Source of the DNA: Halobacteriovorax marinus
GTDB lineage: Bacteria > Bdellovibrionota > Bacteriovoracia > Bacteriovoracales > Bacteriovoracaceae
NCBI GenBank assembly: GCA_002163155.1
Contig: MAAO01000011.1
Location: forward strand, 1 to 64,000
Direction of reading: 5' to 3'
DNA: 64,000 nucleotides
The translations under genes and the position numbers were made by a program. The number at the start of each line of letters is the position of its first letter. Position 1 is the stretch's first letter. The notes beneath the pieces were generated by a model. That model saw nothing but the letters and a program-made list of their open reading frames with translations, did no database searches and was not told the DNA's origin. Positions 42,567-51,167 of the stretch are shown here, in pieces.

Positions 42567-43022
42567 ATGAAAGCTAAGATTCTTTTTCTATTACTAATTA
42601 CATCATTTTCAACGCAAGTCTTTGCTGAGCTAAGCCTGGCCCAGACGTTTGAATATATTCAAAATAAAGTGTCTCAAACTTATTACGAGGAAGACTCAGC
42701 TGAATTCACAATGTCTCAATCTAATGACGATAAATGCGTTGTTAAGTTTACTAAGAACATTGAGTCTCAAATTCGTTCAACTGTAACTTTTTCAGTCTCA
42801 GACATTAAGCCCTTTAGTAACGATCCTATTAATTCCGCTATTGTATTTATCTGTAAGGACGCTCCTAACAAGTGTATGACAACAAAAGACTTCTCCTTCA
42901 ACAGTCACGACAAGGCTTTTGCAACTGGTTTGTTTGGTTTTGGTTCAAATGAGTTAGCAAAGAAAACAACAAAAGCTTTCAATCATTTAATCAAACTATG
43001 TATAGAAAGTGATCCATTTTAG
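42567..43022 (+). CDS. Small exported protein, paralogue of the gene at 43459
   Basis: A 151-residue protein with signal peptide MKAKILFLLLITSFSTQVFA. The mature part has an early helix (FEYIQNKVSQ), a beta stretch with DKCVVKF, and ends AFNHLIKLCIESDPF. That ending, the first helix and the DKC motif match the protein at 43459, so the two are diverged paralogues. Ribosome site CGGAGAA. The first gene of a probable three-gene operon of small exported proteins. Function unknown. Confidence 0.65.
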   Translation: MKAKILFLLLITSFSTQVFAELSLAQTFEYIQNKVSQTYYEEDSAEFTMSQSNDDKCVVKFTKNIESQIRSTVTFSVSDIKPFSNDPINSAIVFICKDAPNKCMTTKDFSFNSHDKAFATGLFGFGSNELAKKTTKAFNHLIKLCIESDPF

Positions 43023-43065
43023 GCAAAACAACAGCGCTCTACTATATTATATAAAAGGACAACGA

Positions 43066-43428
43066 ATGAGAAAACTAATTTTAACACTATCACTACTAAT
43101 AACAGCAAGCTCATACGCAGCTTCTGGGTACACTTTTTACTATATGTCAGAATGCTCAAGTGGTATTGAAGAAAAGTACGGAGAATACTGTGCCGCAATT
43201 ATCACAGATGTTTTTTATATGAATGATTGCAGCCCTTCTCAATACGATGGATGTAGCCAACAAGACCTAAAAGATGAATACGGTGATGGATTATTTATTG
43301 ATACGCCAAGTGCGAGCTATCCTGAATCTTCAAAATCTGAAGCAAAAAGGGAAAGAAGAAAGAGGATTAATAAATGGAAGAATTCTTCCTTTAAGGACTA
43401 TTACATTAAGCAAGTTAATTGGAATTAA
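43066..43428 (+). CDS. Small exported Cys/Tyr-rich protein
   Basis: About 120 residues from ATG 43066. AAAGGACAACGA lies directly upstream and a signal peptide follows (MRKLILTLSLLITASSYA), so the longer frame from 43009 is not used. The mature protein has at least five Cys (SECSSGIEE, EYCAAI, NDCSPSQYDGCSQQD) and a basic C-terminal helix. Probably a disulphide-bonded exported protein. No family recognised. Middle gene of a three-gene group. Confidence 0.6.
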   Translation: MRKLILTLSLLITASSYAASGYTFYYMSECSSGIEEKYGEYCAAIITDVFYMNDCSPSQYDGCSQQDLKDEYGDGLFIDTPSASYPESSKSEAKRERRKRINKWKNSSFKDYYIKQVNWN

Positions 43429-43458
43429 TTTAAAAATATACTTATAACCGGAAAAATT

Positions 43459-43986
43459 ATGAAAGTGATATTAACACTTCTAATATTATTAAACATATCC
43501 AATGTTTCTGCAGAAGCAACAATGGAGGAATCTCAAGACTGGGTTCTAGGTAAATTAAACAAGTATCAAAAAAAGAATTTCTCGATCGCGAATAATCGAA
43601 ACATTGTACTTAACCAAGAGTATAAATTTGATAAATGTAATTTCTACGCGACAAGTATTCATGAACGATCCTATGGTAAATTTCAAAAGAAAATCCAAAC
43701 AATGCCATTAAAGAAATTTTATAATATGTATGATGATTATAAATACCTCGCCCTAGGAACACTTGGGGACTATGTTCGACACAAAGAATATAGAAGTAAA
43801 GAAAGTGATGGACATTGGCGAACATCAGATGATGCTATGTATGACTGGGTTAGTCTCTACATAAAAGTGCACGACACTGACGAAAGTAGAATGTACAAAA
43901 GAATAATTAACGCTTTTGAGCATATGGCAAAGTTAGCAAAACAATCCTGCAAAAACGATGGTGACGGTGACGGTGAACCATTCTAG
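43459..43986 (+). CDS. Small exported protein, paralogue of the gene at 42567
   Basis: A 175-residue protein with signal peptide MKVILTLLILLNISNVSA. It shares with the 42567 product an N-terminal helix (QDWVLGKLNKY), a beta segment with FDKCNFYAT, and the ending INAFEHMAKLAKQSC ... EPF. It adds a charged middle region (YDDYKYLALG). A short Asp/Gly run (DGDGDGEPF) ends the protein. A strong terminator follows at 44016. Function unknown. Confidence 0.65.
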   Translation: MKVILTLLILLNISNVSAEATMEESQDWVLGKLNKYQKKNFSIANNRNIVLNQEYKFDKCNFYATSIHERSYGKFQKKIQTMPLKKFYNMYDDYKYLALGTLGDYVRHKEYRSKESDGHWRTSDDAMYDWVSLYIKVHDTDESRMYKRIINAFEHMAKLAKQSCKNDGDGDGEPF

Positions 43987-44015
43987 AAATAATTTATAAT
44001 AAAACACTAAGAACT

Positions 44016-44042
44016 GACCCATCTAATGTGGGTCTTTTTTTT
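44016..44042 (+). terminator. Rho-independent terminator
   Basis: GACCCA (44016-44021) pairs with TGGGTC (44029-44034), followed by eight T. It ends the operon of small exported proteins. Confidence 0.85.
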
Positions 44043-44301
44043 GTGCATAATGGTAAAAATCATTGTTTTTAGATATACTAATACTAGTCAATATCTATAT
44101 TCACTAAACGCTTTTTACTCCTAGATGAATAGTTACTTAGATCCGGTCATTATAGATACTCACTAAAAAGACTACTAATCTAGTCACACATCCTCATTCA
44201 GCAAGGGAGAAGATACAACTCTAGCTCTTTCCACATCAGGATAGTACTAAGTTGTCCTCTTTTATTTTTTATTAAATAACGCCAGAGAAATAGCAAAAGA
44301 G

Positions 44302-44328
44302 TTCTATGCTAGAAGTGCCATTCTAACA
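44302..44328 (+). repeat. Dispersed 27-bp intergenic repeat, copy D
   Basis: TTCTATGCTAGAAGTGCCAT followed by TCTAACA. 23 of 27 bases match copy A, more than 44 kb away. Here part of the repeat forms the left arm of a hairpin. Confidence 0.55.
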
Positions 44329-44652
44329 TAGTGAAGAGTTAGTCGGTTAACATTGGCACTTTACCTAAAAGGTACTTTTAGTAACCTTTTATAACCTTCA
44401 ATTCATTAATTTAGTTTCAGGTGAAAAACTCGATAATCTTATTGTAATGTAAATTGTCACTTTAAGTACTGAGTTGGTCATGGTCGCTTACAAGTAAACC
44501 TGAAATTATCGAAAATTACCTACAATTAACCTTAAAGGCTGCCTATAAATTAAGACACTTAATCAAGAGCACTTAGCGCATAACACGCTGAAATGACGTT
44601 GGGAAAAGATTCCTGATTCTTTCAAACATAAAAGTACTTTACTATGTAATAG

Positions 44653-46329
44653 ATGAATAAAATCTCCACCTTAATAATATATATTCTTATAAATCAAAGC
44701 TCATGGGCCCACGAAGCTCCAGTTAACATTTCCAAGACAAGAGCTGATCAATGTGGTCGAAGTAGTCATGCAGGAATGGGATCCATCTATACAAACTCCT
44801 ACGAGGCTGAAATAAAGCTGAGAAAGCAATGCCAACAGTCGCCTAGTGTTGTTCAACTTGGAAACTTTTGCCAAGAAGCTATTTCAACCTTAAATTATAG
44901 CGAAAACTCTACTTTAAATGATGTAGCAGAAGGCGCTACAAATCTCTACTTTAAATCTTACGCTGCTGATGTCCTGATCTCTGAAATAGAAATTTCAGGC
45001 GTAAGCCCTAAACCTCTTCCAAAATGTTTAAAAGGCATCGCTACAAATTCAAAACCTCACTTAGAGGCAAGGAAAAGCTCACTTAAGCCCGAGAATATGG
45101 TCTCTGCTGGAGTACTTATGGAAATATATGATGGGGGTTTTCTGTCTTTTGAATTTGATAACTATACCGAACGCTTAACTGATACTTTTCCCGTATTGTT
45201 CAAACCAAAATCACGTGGAGAATCTCTGTCAGGATTAGTTGAAGAATCTCTAGGTGACAAGTATGAATACTCAAATAAAGATGGAAGAAGTCATGCTGAT
45301 ATAATGGATGCCTTTAATGCCCTTTATTCTAATGACTCTACATTTAGTAATAAAGTTAATTCAAAGATTTCTTCTATTAAAAAAGAATATGCAAATAGCC
45401 TAAAGACAAAATTAAAGGACATTTGTTCTAGAACTCCCATGCAAATTCAAAAAGAACATCCTGAAATCTTTAAGCAAGCAATTTTGGATATGAATGACAA
45501 TCAGCGCCTAGGTGCCAACCAATATCTATGCAAACAAAAAGATTACTACGACCCAAGTGATTATGATTCAGACTGTGACGGTGAAAGTGACAAGGATGAT
45601 CCTGTACCATTAGATCCCTTTAAACCAAATCCTAATAAGTCTCATTCAGGAAGTAGTATGACTAACCCTCCTTACAGTTCAAGTTATGATTACGAAGTTA
45701 CTCAGAATAAGAATAAAGTCGAATTAAAAACTAAACTTTCTTTTGATACTTCAACTCTGTCTGTTGAGGACGCCAAAAGCTTTAAGGCCAATCTAACTAA
45801 ATGTAGCGAGACTCTAGAAAAATCTATGAATGATAGTTATGAAGATCTAAAAAAGGAAAATCCAAATTTTTCTGGAAAAATGAGTACAAAAATTGAAATT
45901 GAATTTGGAGATTTTACATTTCCAAGCTTCAGTGTAACTAAGTGTTACTGCTCTGACTGTAAAGACCGGGTAGTCGATCCAGATGACAGTACAACCCTAT
46001 TATTTTTTGATAATTATATTAGTCACACTACATGTTGGGAAGATTTAACTGACACACAAAAAAAAGCTGTCGAAGAAGAATTTCCAGACGGTGAATATCG
46101 TTGGAGAAATAGAGAGAATGCGGCGAATTTAACAACTAAAGTAGACTGTAAAACTATGAAACATGAAATCCTTCATCGCTTCGGATTACCAGATGAGTAC
46201 TCTGATCGAAACAGCTACCCTTATAATAGAATCGGCTGTAATATTATGGGTGATTATAATAGAAAGAATGACGAACTCATTGAAGGTAGACATATAGAGG
46301 CCATAATTTCGCCGGAGCAGTGTAAATGA
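44653..46329 (+). CDS. Exported metzincin-type zinc metalloprotease
   Basis: A 558-residue protein with signal peptide MNKISTLIIYILINQSSWA. Near the C-terminus KHEILHRFGLPDEYSD gives a HExxHxxG-L-P-D-E-Y zinc site (His504, Glu505, His508), followed by CNIMG at about residue 532 as a probable Met-turn, as in metzincins. Ahead of it, DYDSDCDGESDKDDPVPLD resembles a thrombospondin-type-3 calcium loop. The first 300 residues are Cys-containing and unassigned and may be a prodomain or targeting part. No ribosome site; a TACTAT lies seven bases before the ATG, so the mRNA may be leaderless. Coupled by a four-base overlap to the next gene. Confidence 0.75.
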   Translation: MNKISTLIIYILINQSSWAHEAPVNISKTRADQCGRSSHAGMGSIYTNSYEAEIKLRKQCQQSPSVVQLGNFCQEAISTLNYSENSTLNDVAEGATNLYFKSYAADVLISEIEISGVSPKPLPKCLKGIATNSKPHLEARKSSLKPENMVSAGVLMEIYDGGFLSFEFDNYTERLTDTFPVLFKPKSRGESLSGLVEESLGDKYEYSNKDGRSHADIMDAFNALYSNDSTFSNKVNSKISSIKKEYANSLKTKLKDICSRTPMQIQKEHPEIFKQAILDMNDNQRLGANQYLCKQKDYYDPSDYDSDCDGESDKDDPVPLDPFKPNPNKSHSGSSMTNPPYSSSYDYEVTQNKNKVELKTKLSFDTSTLSVEDAKSFKANLTKCSETLEKSMNDSYEDLKKENPNFSGKMSTKIEIEFGDFTFPSFSVTKCYCSDCKDRVVDPDDSTTLLFFDNYISHTTCWEDLTDTQKKAVEEEFPDGEYRWRNRENAANLTTKVDCKTMKHEILHRFGLPDEYSDRNSYPYNRIGCNIMGDYNRKNDELIEGRHIEAIISPEQCK

Positions 46330-47069
46330 CTAAAGTAATAGTTCTTCTCTTCCTTTCTTTAAGCAGTTACGGAGAACAAGCAAAACTTGTTTTTAGTTTA
46401 AAAAAAGTTGTTGAGTATAATGAATTTAAAACAAAAGCAGTCTTTACTCTTTTAGATAATGGTAAGTACTCATTTAAAACATCAACTGGTGGGTTCCACC
46501 TATGTACAGGTTCACCTTCTGGTTCATTCAAAGGAAAGCTTAACAAGAAAGAATTAGAGACTCTAGTAAAGCAATTTGAAGAAATGGACAAAGTATGTTC
46601 AAAACTTAAGTCATGTTCTAATAAGAAGAACAATGAGAATAAGAACTCATTTGATTGGAGTTTACTTGGATGGGGAGATTATTCAAACAAGCAGTACTTC
46701 TTCAAAGGTTCAGCTAAAAGACCTAAGCTTTTTACTAAAATATTTGAACTTGAAAAAACTTTATATTCAAATCCTGAGACATCTCTAACCATAAAAAAAG
46801 AAAGTCACAAAAATAACAAATTAAGACTGAGCGTTAAGTACTTAGGGAAAGATCATTTTGAGTTTATAAAAGATGATTCCAGTTTTATAGTGCTTGGTAG
46901 TAAAAAACAAAGAAGACTAAACCCAGGTCAATATATTGTTAAAAAATTACATTCCGGTGAAACCACATTCTACACAATAGATACAAAAATTCATAAATTA
47001 AGAAAAAGTGACTATCTCATTTACTCTCCTCCCTCAAAAGAAGGAATAAATGCTTGTATTGTTATTTAA
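46326..47069 (+). CDS. Exported protein of unknown function coupled to the metalloprotease
   Basis: A 247-residue protein with a short signal peptide (MTKVIVLLFLSLSSYG). The mature part is predicted mainly beta, rich in Lys and Phe, with three Cys in the first half (HLCTG, KVCSKLKSC). It starts inside the protease stop codon (ATGA), with CGGAG upstream, so it is made in proportion to the protease. It could be an inhibitor, chaperone or accessory subunit; nothing in the sequence decides which. Confidence 0.6.
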   Translation: MTKVIVLLFLSLSSYGEQAKLVFSLKKVVEYNEFKTKAVFTLLDNGKYSFKTSTGGFHLCTGSPSGSFKGKLNKKELETLVKQFEEMDKVCSKLKSCSNKKNNENKNSFDWSLLGWGDYSNKQYFFKGSAKRPKLFTKIFELEKTLYSNPETSLTIKKESHKNNKLRLSVKYLGKDHFEFIKDDSSFIVLGSKKQRRLNPGQYIVKKLHSGETTFYTIDTKIHKLRKSDYLIYSPPSKEGINACIVI

Positions 47070-47083
47070 AAATAGTGAACTAA

Positions 47084-47701
47084 CTACTCAACTTCAGGAA
47101 AGATGTCGGGACGTAATTTATGAAGGAGATTCTTCTCTAGAGTTGTATCACTCATAAAGATTTCTAGCATCATATCGGCCTGAACACTTCCTCCTTTGAG
47201 TTTTCCATTTCTCATCGCCTTAATTGTATTTGCCGCGTGATGAATAATACTTTCTGTTTTCAAATCACTTCCTATTTCATGAAGTTTAATTAAATTCTTA
47301 GAAACTTCATTGAAAAAGTATACGACTTCTTTATCATCAGTCTCGATCACCTCAGCAAAGAGTCTACCAAGATTATCCGGGACATTTCTATACTCTTTAG
47401 CAAATGTAGTCGTCTCTATACTAAGTAGCGCCCTGGTATGATCATTAATATCTCCAGAAAGAGCAAGACGACTTAGAGCGATCCCTCTTTCTGCCACCGC
47501 ATCTAATTCGTTGAATTTTAATATATTATGATTTGAATTTATGAAACCTTTAGCTAAATCAAAACAACTCTGATCTGAAAGAGAGCTAACTCCAGAAATT
47601 GATCTTCTATTAGATTGATTAGGAACACTGGTGGCACAAGATACAAGAACTACTGAGATGAGTAGTTTTAGTATAAAGGAATCAGCATTATTTATATTCA
47701 T
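47084..47701 (-). CDS. Lipoprotein related to the N-terminal half of the nuclease-like lipoprotein
   Basis: A 205-residue protein with lipobox LVSC (Cys22) followed by ATSVPNQSNRR. The mature sequence is all-helical. Its first part (SCFDLAKGFINSN) and middle (VVYFFNEVSKNLIKLHEIG) resemble the N-terminal half of the protein at 13400 (RDCRDSARAFIAANP; ALDFFVTAHQDLASHI), while the nuclease domain is missing. An ACCGATAA box with TAAA at 12 bp precedes it, the same promoter geometry as its relative. Function unknown. Confidence 0.6.
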   Translation of the reverse strand: MNINNADSFILKLLISVVLVSCATSVPNQSNRRSISGVSSLSDQSCFDLAKGFINSNHNILKFNELDAVAERGIALSRLALSGDINDHTRALLSIETTTFAKEYRNVPDNLGRLFAEVIETDDKEVVYFFNEVSKNLIKLHEIGSDLKTESIIHHAANTIKAMRNGKLKGGSVQADMMLEIFMSDTTLEKNLLHKLRPDIFPEVE

Positions 47702-47709
47702 ACCCTACT

Positions 47710-47733
47710 TTATCGGTAACTTAATAAATTTTA
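47710..47733 (-). promoter_or_regulatory. FliA-like promoter of the lipoprotein gene
   Basis: TAAA (47730-47733), 12 bp, ACCGATAA (47710-47717) on the minus strand. Same layout as the promoter at 14526. Confidence 0.45.
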
Positions 47734-48115
47734 TTAAGGGCAGTAATTCTTAGGACTACTTGAAGCTAGCTTCATCTCAGGATTACAAAAAATCACTCTA
47801 AAATAAACCTATTGAACTCTCCAACAAGATCAATAGAAAATTCCATAAAATATTATTTAAAAATCGCCCATCCAATTAATTCGATTTAAGGTTAAGACAA
47901 TTTTCACCCTTTTAAGAACTCTTTTCATAGTAAGAAATTATGATCATATGTTAAAATTAACCAAACAAAAATGTACTCTCCCACTTGTCTTTAATTAGAG
48001 ATTCTTAATATCTCTCATTAAATAAAAGTAGAGAATCAAATTTTCTATCTCTCTTAATGAGATAGGAAAAATTAAACGGCCAATCTAAACTTGGCAAAAT
48101 TATAAGGAGGCTTAT
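47734..48115. other. Pilin upstream region with inverted repeat
   Basis: No gene seen. TCTCATTAA (48013-48021) and TTAATGAGA (48054-48062) form a 9-bp inverted repeat shortly before the pilin gene. It is either an mRNA leader hairpin or a regulator site. No sigma-54 signature (GG-N10-GC) was found. Confidence 0.4.
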
Positions 48116-48697
48116 ATGAAAAGCTTTAAAAATGAAGAAGGCTTTACACTAGTGGAGCTGATGGTTGTGGTTGCAATTATTGGTATTCTCTCAGCAGTTG
48201 CGATTCCAAATTTTAAGCAGTATCAAGCAAAAACAAAAACTTCAGAAGCAAAATTACAATTGGCTTCAATCTATTCTGCAGAAACAGCATTGCAAGCGGA
48301 TTTTGATGCCTATGCATCTTGCCTCGCATTTGCGGGATATATTCCTCCTTCAGGTGGTAACTACTATGCGGTTGGTTTTCAAGCTGCAGATACTGGAGGA
48401 ACAGCTACAGTTCTCGCCAACGGTGGTACTGGTTGTGCGGCAGGAGCTGGTAATGGTGGTGGCGCTGCTAAAACGGTGGCCGGTCAACAAGCTGCTGATG
48501 GTGATCTTGGTCACACTGTTGTGAACACACCTCTATTTTCAAATGGTCTTGCTTCAGTTATGACAGAAGCCGATGGTCTTGCATTCATTGCTGGTGCCGT
48601 AGGTTATATTGATTCTGATTCTGCAAAAGCAGGTACTGCAGATGTATGGTTGATTGATGAAAACAAGAACCTTGTTCACGATGTCTTTGGTTACTAG
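48116..48697 (+). CDS. Type IV pilin (PilA-like major pilin)
   Basis: A 193-residue prepilin. The short leader ends at Gly9, cleavage giving F-T-L-V-E with Glu at mature position 5, then the hydrophobic assembly helix ([19 protein letters not shown]). The C-terminal part has two Cys about 65 residues apart (ASCLAF, GTGCAAG) and an unusually Gly/Ala-rich loop. AAGGAGG is the best ribosome site in the window and a strong terminator follows at once, as expected for an abundant single-gene product. Type IV pili are needed for prey entry in related predators (established for Bdellovibrio). I withhold the symbol because several pilins may exist. Confidence 0.88.
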   Translation: MKSFKNEEGFTLVELMVVVAIIGILSAVAIPNFKQYQAKTKTSEAKLQLASIYSAETALQADFDAYASCLAFAGYIPPSGGNYYAVGFQAADTGGTATVLANGGTGCAAGAGNGGGAAKTVAGQQAADGDLGHTVVNTPLFSNGLASVMTEADGLAFIAGAVGYIDSDSAKAGTADVWLIDENKNLVHDVFGY

Positions 48698-48728
48698 AAT
48701 TTAATTAAATAATTAAAAAAAAACAATG

Positions 48729-48755
48729 AGGAGGGATCTATTCCCTCCTTTTTTT
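48729..48755. terminator. Terminator after the pilin gene
   Basis: AGGAGGGA (48729-48736) pairs with TCCCTCCT (48742-48749), followed by a T-run. An A-run on the left side may let it also end the convergent gene. Confidence 0.9.
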
Positions 48756-48760
48756 ATTCT

Positions 48761-49861
48761 TTATTCTGAAACAGTAAAGAATGTCTCAATACGATGACCT
48801 AGTCCATTGTCACCAATGCTCTTATAGACATTTAACTTAACTTTATACTTTGTCCCTTTAGCAAAAATGTCTTTAAAGACTTTTGCCCTTCCAATATTAA
48901 TACTCATCACATCTCCATCTTGAACTACATCTAAGTACTTAGATGAAGCACTACCAACAATTATGTAGTAGTCAATAAATGGGTGGTAAGCATAAATAGT
49001 AAAAGAGAAGCTATTTTTTAAAGTGGTATCTAGAAACAAAGGATCTCTTAAAGAAAGAGTTGTCGAGGAACCACTATGAGCACTTCCCATAAATTCTGTA
49101 TCAAAGAGTTCACTCTTATAAATAATATTCTTTATATGAATGCTTTTCTCACCACTTGTTTCAATGAAATCATAATCAATTAAAACTTTTAATTTCTTAT
49201 CATTCTTATAAAGAAAAACTTTCGTTTTCCGATTGTAGTTTGAGTTGTATTTAACTTCTAATGAGAGATCCGCCAGATCTAATGCTTGTACTTTATCAGA
49301 GAGCTTCACTTTAAGAGTGGTATAAGAAATCTTATCAAAGTATCTATATGTATTTCTAATAACCGAATCTCTATGAAGAAGATCTTTTGCTCCAGTGTTT
49401 TCAATCCAAGAGTTAGTAGAGAAGATCAAGTTGCTTTGATGAGCAGAAACCATAGAGATCTTATTCGTAAAAACTTGCTTAGGAAGAAGTTTCTCTCCTT
49501 TTACTAATGACAGGTACCCAAGGATTCCATTGTATCCGTCTCTTGATCGAACTGGGTAAGAGTCACAGTTATAAGAAGTTCCTCTTTGTCCTCTACGTCC
49601 GCCTAAACCACCACTCATATTGAGTTGAATATTCTTTAAGTCACTTATATCTGTAAAATAAATAACAGCATCTTCTCCATTGTTACCATTTTTGCCGTCT
49701 TCACCAGCTTCACAGGCCTCACCTCTATGTCCATCTCTTCCATTATATCCAGAGAGGTCTAGCGTAAGCTCAGATCCATCAGCAATGATTGTTCTTGCAG
49801 TGACATTATTCGTAGCGATTAAGCATAGTAATAATAGGGAAAACTTTATTATTGATTTCAT
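48761..49861 (-). CDS. Exported protein with collagen-like Gly repeats
   Basis: A 366-residue protein with a signal peptide (ending NNVTA). After a short strand, residues of about 38-110 contain two Gly-x-x runs (NGRDGHRGEACEAGEDGKNG and GGLGGRRGQRG) around a beta segment, like short collagen-type or Gly-rich loop repeats in exported proteins. The remaining 240 residues are predicted beta rich and unassigned. Two Cys flank the Gly runs. Ribosome site TTTGGAG. Possibly a surface protein. Confidence 0.6.
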   Translation of the reverse strand: MKSIIKFSLLLLCLIATNNVTARTIIADGSELTLDLSGYNGRDGHRGEACEAGEDGKNGNNGEDAVIYFTDISDLKNIQLNMSGGLGGRRGQRGTSYNCDSYPVRSRDGYNGILGYLSLVKGEKLLPKQVFTNKISMVSAHQSNLIFSTNSWIENTGAKDLLHRDSVIRNTYRYFDKISYTTLKVKLSDKVQALDLADLSLEVKYNSNYNRKTKVFLYKNDKKLKVLIDYDFIETSGEKSIHIKNIIYKSELFDTEFMGSAHSGSSTTLSLRDPLFLDTTLKNSFSFTIYAYHPFIDYYIIVGSASSKYLDVVQDGDVMSINIGRAKVFKDIFAKGTKYKVKLNVYKSIGDNGLGHRIETFFTVSE

Positions 49862-50055
49862 TTTTTTTGCTCCAAAAAGATTTTCCTAGTGGATACAAAT
49901 TAAATATAGAGGTGTGAAGTATTTTTTTAAAACTGTGAAACCTGCTTGTGTAATTTTAATAAGATAAGAAAACTGACATTTAAATTAATTACAGGTGGTG
50001 TCAAAGTGGACTCAACTTGGGTATGATTTTTTTACATGAGAGTGATTTAAGAAAT

Positions 50056-50081
50056 CCGCTGGCCTATGAAAACACCAGCGG
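50056..50081 (-). terminator. Terminator of htpX
   Basis: CCGCTGG (50056-50062) pairs with CCAGCGG (50075-50081). On the minus strand it is followed by ATTTCTT, 23 bp after the htpX stop codon. Confidence 0.7.
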
Positions 50082-50103
50082 TTGATATGAATTTGTCTAT
50101 TTA

Positions 50104-50991
50104 CTAATTTCCCTGCGAGAGAGCTTCGATTCTCTTCTCAAGAGGAGGATGTGATCTAAAGAGAAAAGCGACTCCCCTATTACTTGAAATTTTCATGCAA
50201 GCTAAACTCTCACTAGCACCTTTTTCTTCAGCGAAATCAAGGTTCTTCTGTAGCGCTTGTAGCGCTGAGATCATTTTATGTTTCGAAGATAATTGTGCGC
50301 CACCGGCGTCCGCTCTAAATTCTCTCCATCTTGAAAACCATGCCGTAAGAGGTGCAGCTAGAATACCAAAAACTATATCTAATAATATAACAACTCCAAA
50401 TCTGGCAAAACCACCAAGGCCGCCACGTCCCTCTTCATCTCTAAGGGCATTATCAATGGCAAAGGCCACGATTCTAGAGAAGAACATAACAAAGGCGTTC
50501 ACAACCCCTTGCACTAGCGCCATGGTGATCATATCTCCATTGGCCACGTGGGCAATTTCATGGGCGAGCACACCTTCGACTTCATCTTCACTCATTCTAT
50601 TGAGCAGACCAGAAGAAACCGCTACGAGAGAACTATTACGACTAGGTCCCGTGGCGAAAGCATTGATCTCATCACTTTGATAAACACCTACTTCTGGCAT
50701 TTTCGTTAAATTCGCTTTCTTAGCAAGCGTGTGAACAGTTCTTACAAGACTTCCGTACTGACCATTCAGTTCAACTACTTGCACACCCATGAATCTCTTT
50801 GCCATGAATTTTGACATCATCAGCGAGATGAGAGAACCAGCTGAACCCCATAGGAGACAGAAAATCAGTAGAGATTGATAATTGAGACCAGTTCCTTGAA
50901 GATACGGGGCTATATTGAAAACAGACATGATGATGTTCATCATCACCAAAACAAGTAAATTGGTCGCTATAAATAAAATTACTCTTAACAT
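50104..50991 (-). CDS. htpX: Membrane zinc metalloprotease HtpX
   Basis: A 295-residue M48B protease with the usual length and layout. Two N-terminal membrane helices (MLRVILFIATNLLVLVMMNI; SLLIFCLLWGSAGSLISLMM) precede the active site HEIAH (His144, Glu145, His148) in EGVLAHEIAHVANGD. Two further membrane helices and the third zinc ligand region (WREFRADAGGA) follow. HtpX removes damaged membrane proteins together with FtsH. The start matches the E. coli protein's N-terminus. Confidence 0.95.
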   Translation of the reverse strand: MLRVILFIATNLLVLVMMNIIMSVFNIAPYLQGTGLNYQSLLIFCLLWGSAGSLISLMMSKFMAKRFMGVQVVELNGQYGSLVRTVHTLAKKANLTKMPEVGVYQSDEINAFATGPSRNSSLVAVSSGLLNRMSEDEVEGVLAHEIAHVANGDMITMALVQGVVNAFVMFFSRIVAFAIDNALRDEEGRGGLGGFARFGVVILLDIVFGILAAPLTAWFSRWREFRADAGGAQLSSKHKMISALQALQKNLDFAEEKGASESLACMKISSNRGVAFLFRSHPPLEKRIEALSQGN

Positions 50992-51105
50992 TAGATTCTC
51001 CTATGAATTCATACTTCTATTTTGGACGCAGATTGATTGATGTCAAGGTTTGCGGGAATTCTTGACTAAAACTTTACATTAATCGCCCAAATACTAAGAA
51101 TTAGC

Positions 51106-51132
51106 TAAAGAAAATGGGAAAATACCCGATAT
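51106..51132 (+). promoter_or_regulatory. FliA-like promoter of the K+ channel gene, classical spacing
   Basis: TAAA (51106-51109), 15 bp, CCCGATAT (51125-51132). This is the best match in the window to the spacing of TAAA-N15-GCCGATAA. Confidence 0.55.
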
Positions 51133-51167
51133 ATTAAGAGGATTAACCCTTTGGTAGAACTGGAATA

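Larger units (their letters stand above)
43987..44652. other. Long intergenic region with hairpins and a dispersed repeat
   Basis: After the terminator at 44016-44042 there is no supported gene for about 610 bp. It holds repeat copy D (44302-44328). AGTGCCA (44314-44320) can pair with TGGCACT (44354-44360), with TAAC/GTTA pairing inside. A second hairpin, AAAAGGT/ACCTTTT, lies at 44367-44390. The structured stretch could be a small RNA, but nothing identifies it as one. Confidence 0.4.

Noticed and set aside
181-44328. TGGCACTT in the minus strand of the dispersed repeats as a sigma-54 promoter (-24/-12)
   Set aside because: The GG to GC spacing is wrong (the GC is absent or two bases short), and no correctly oriented gene starts downstream.
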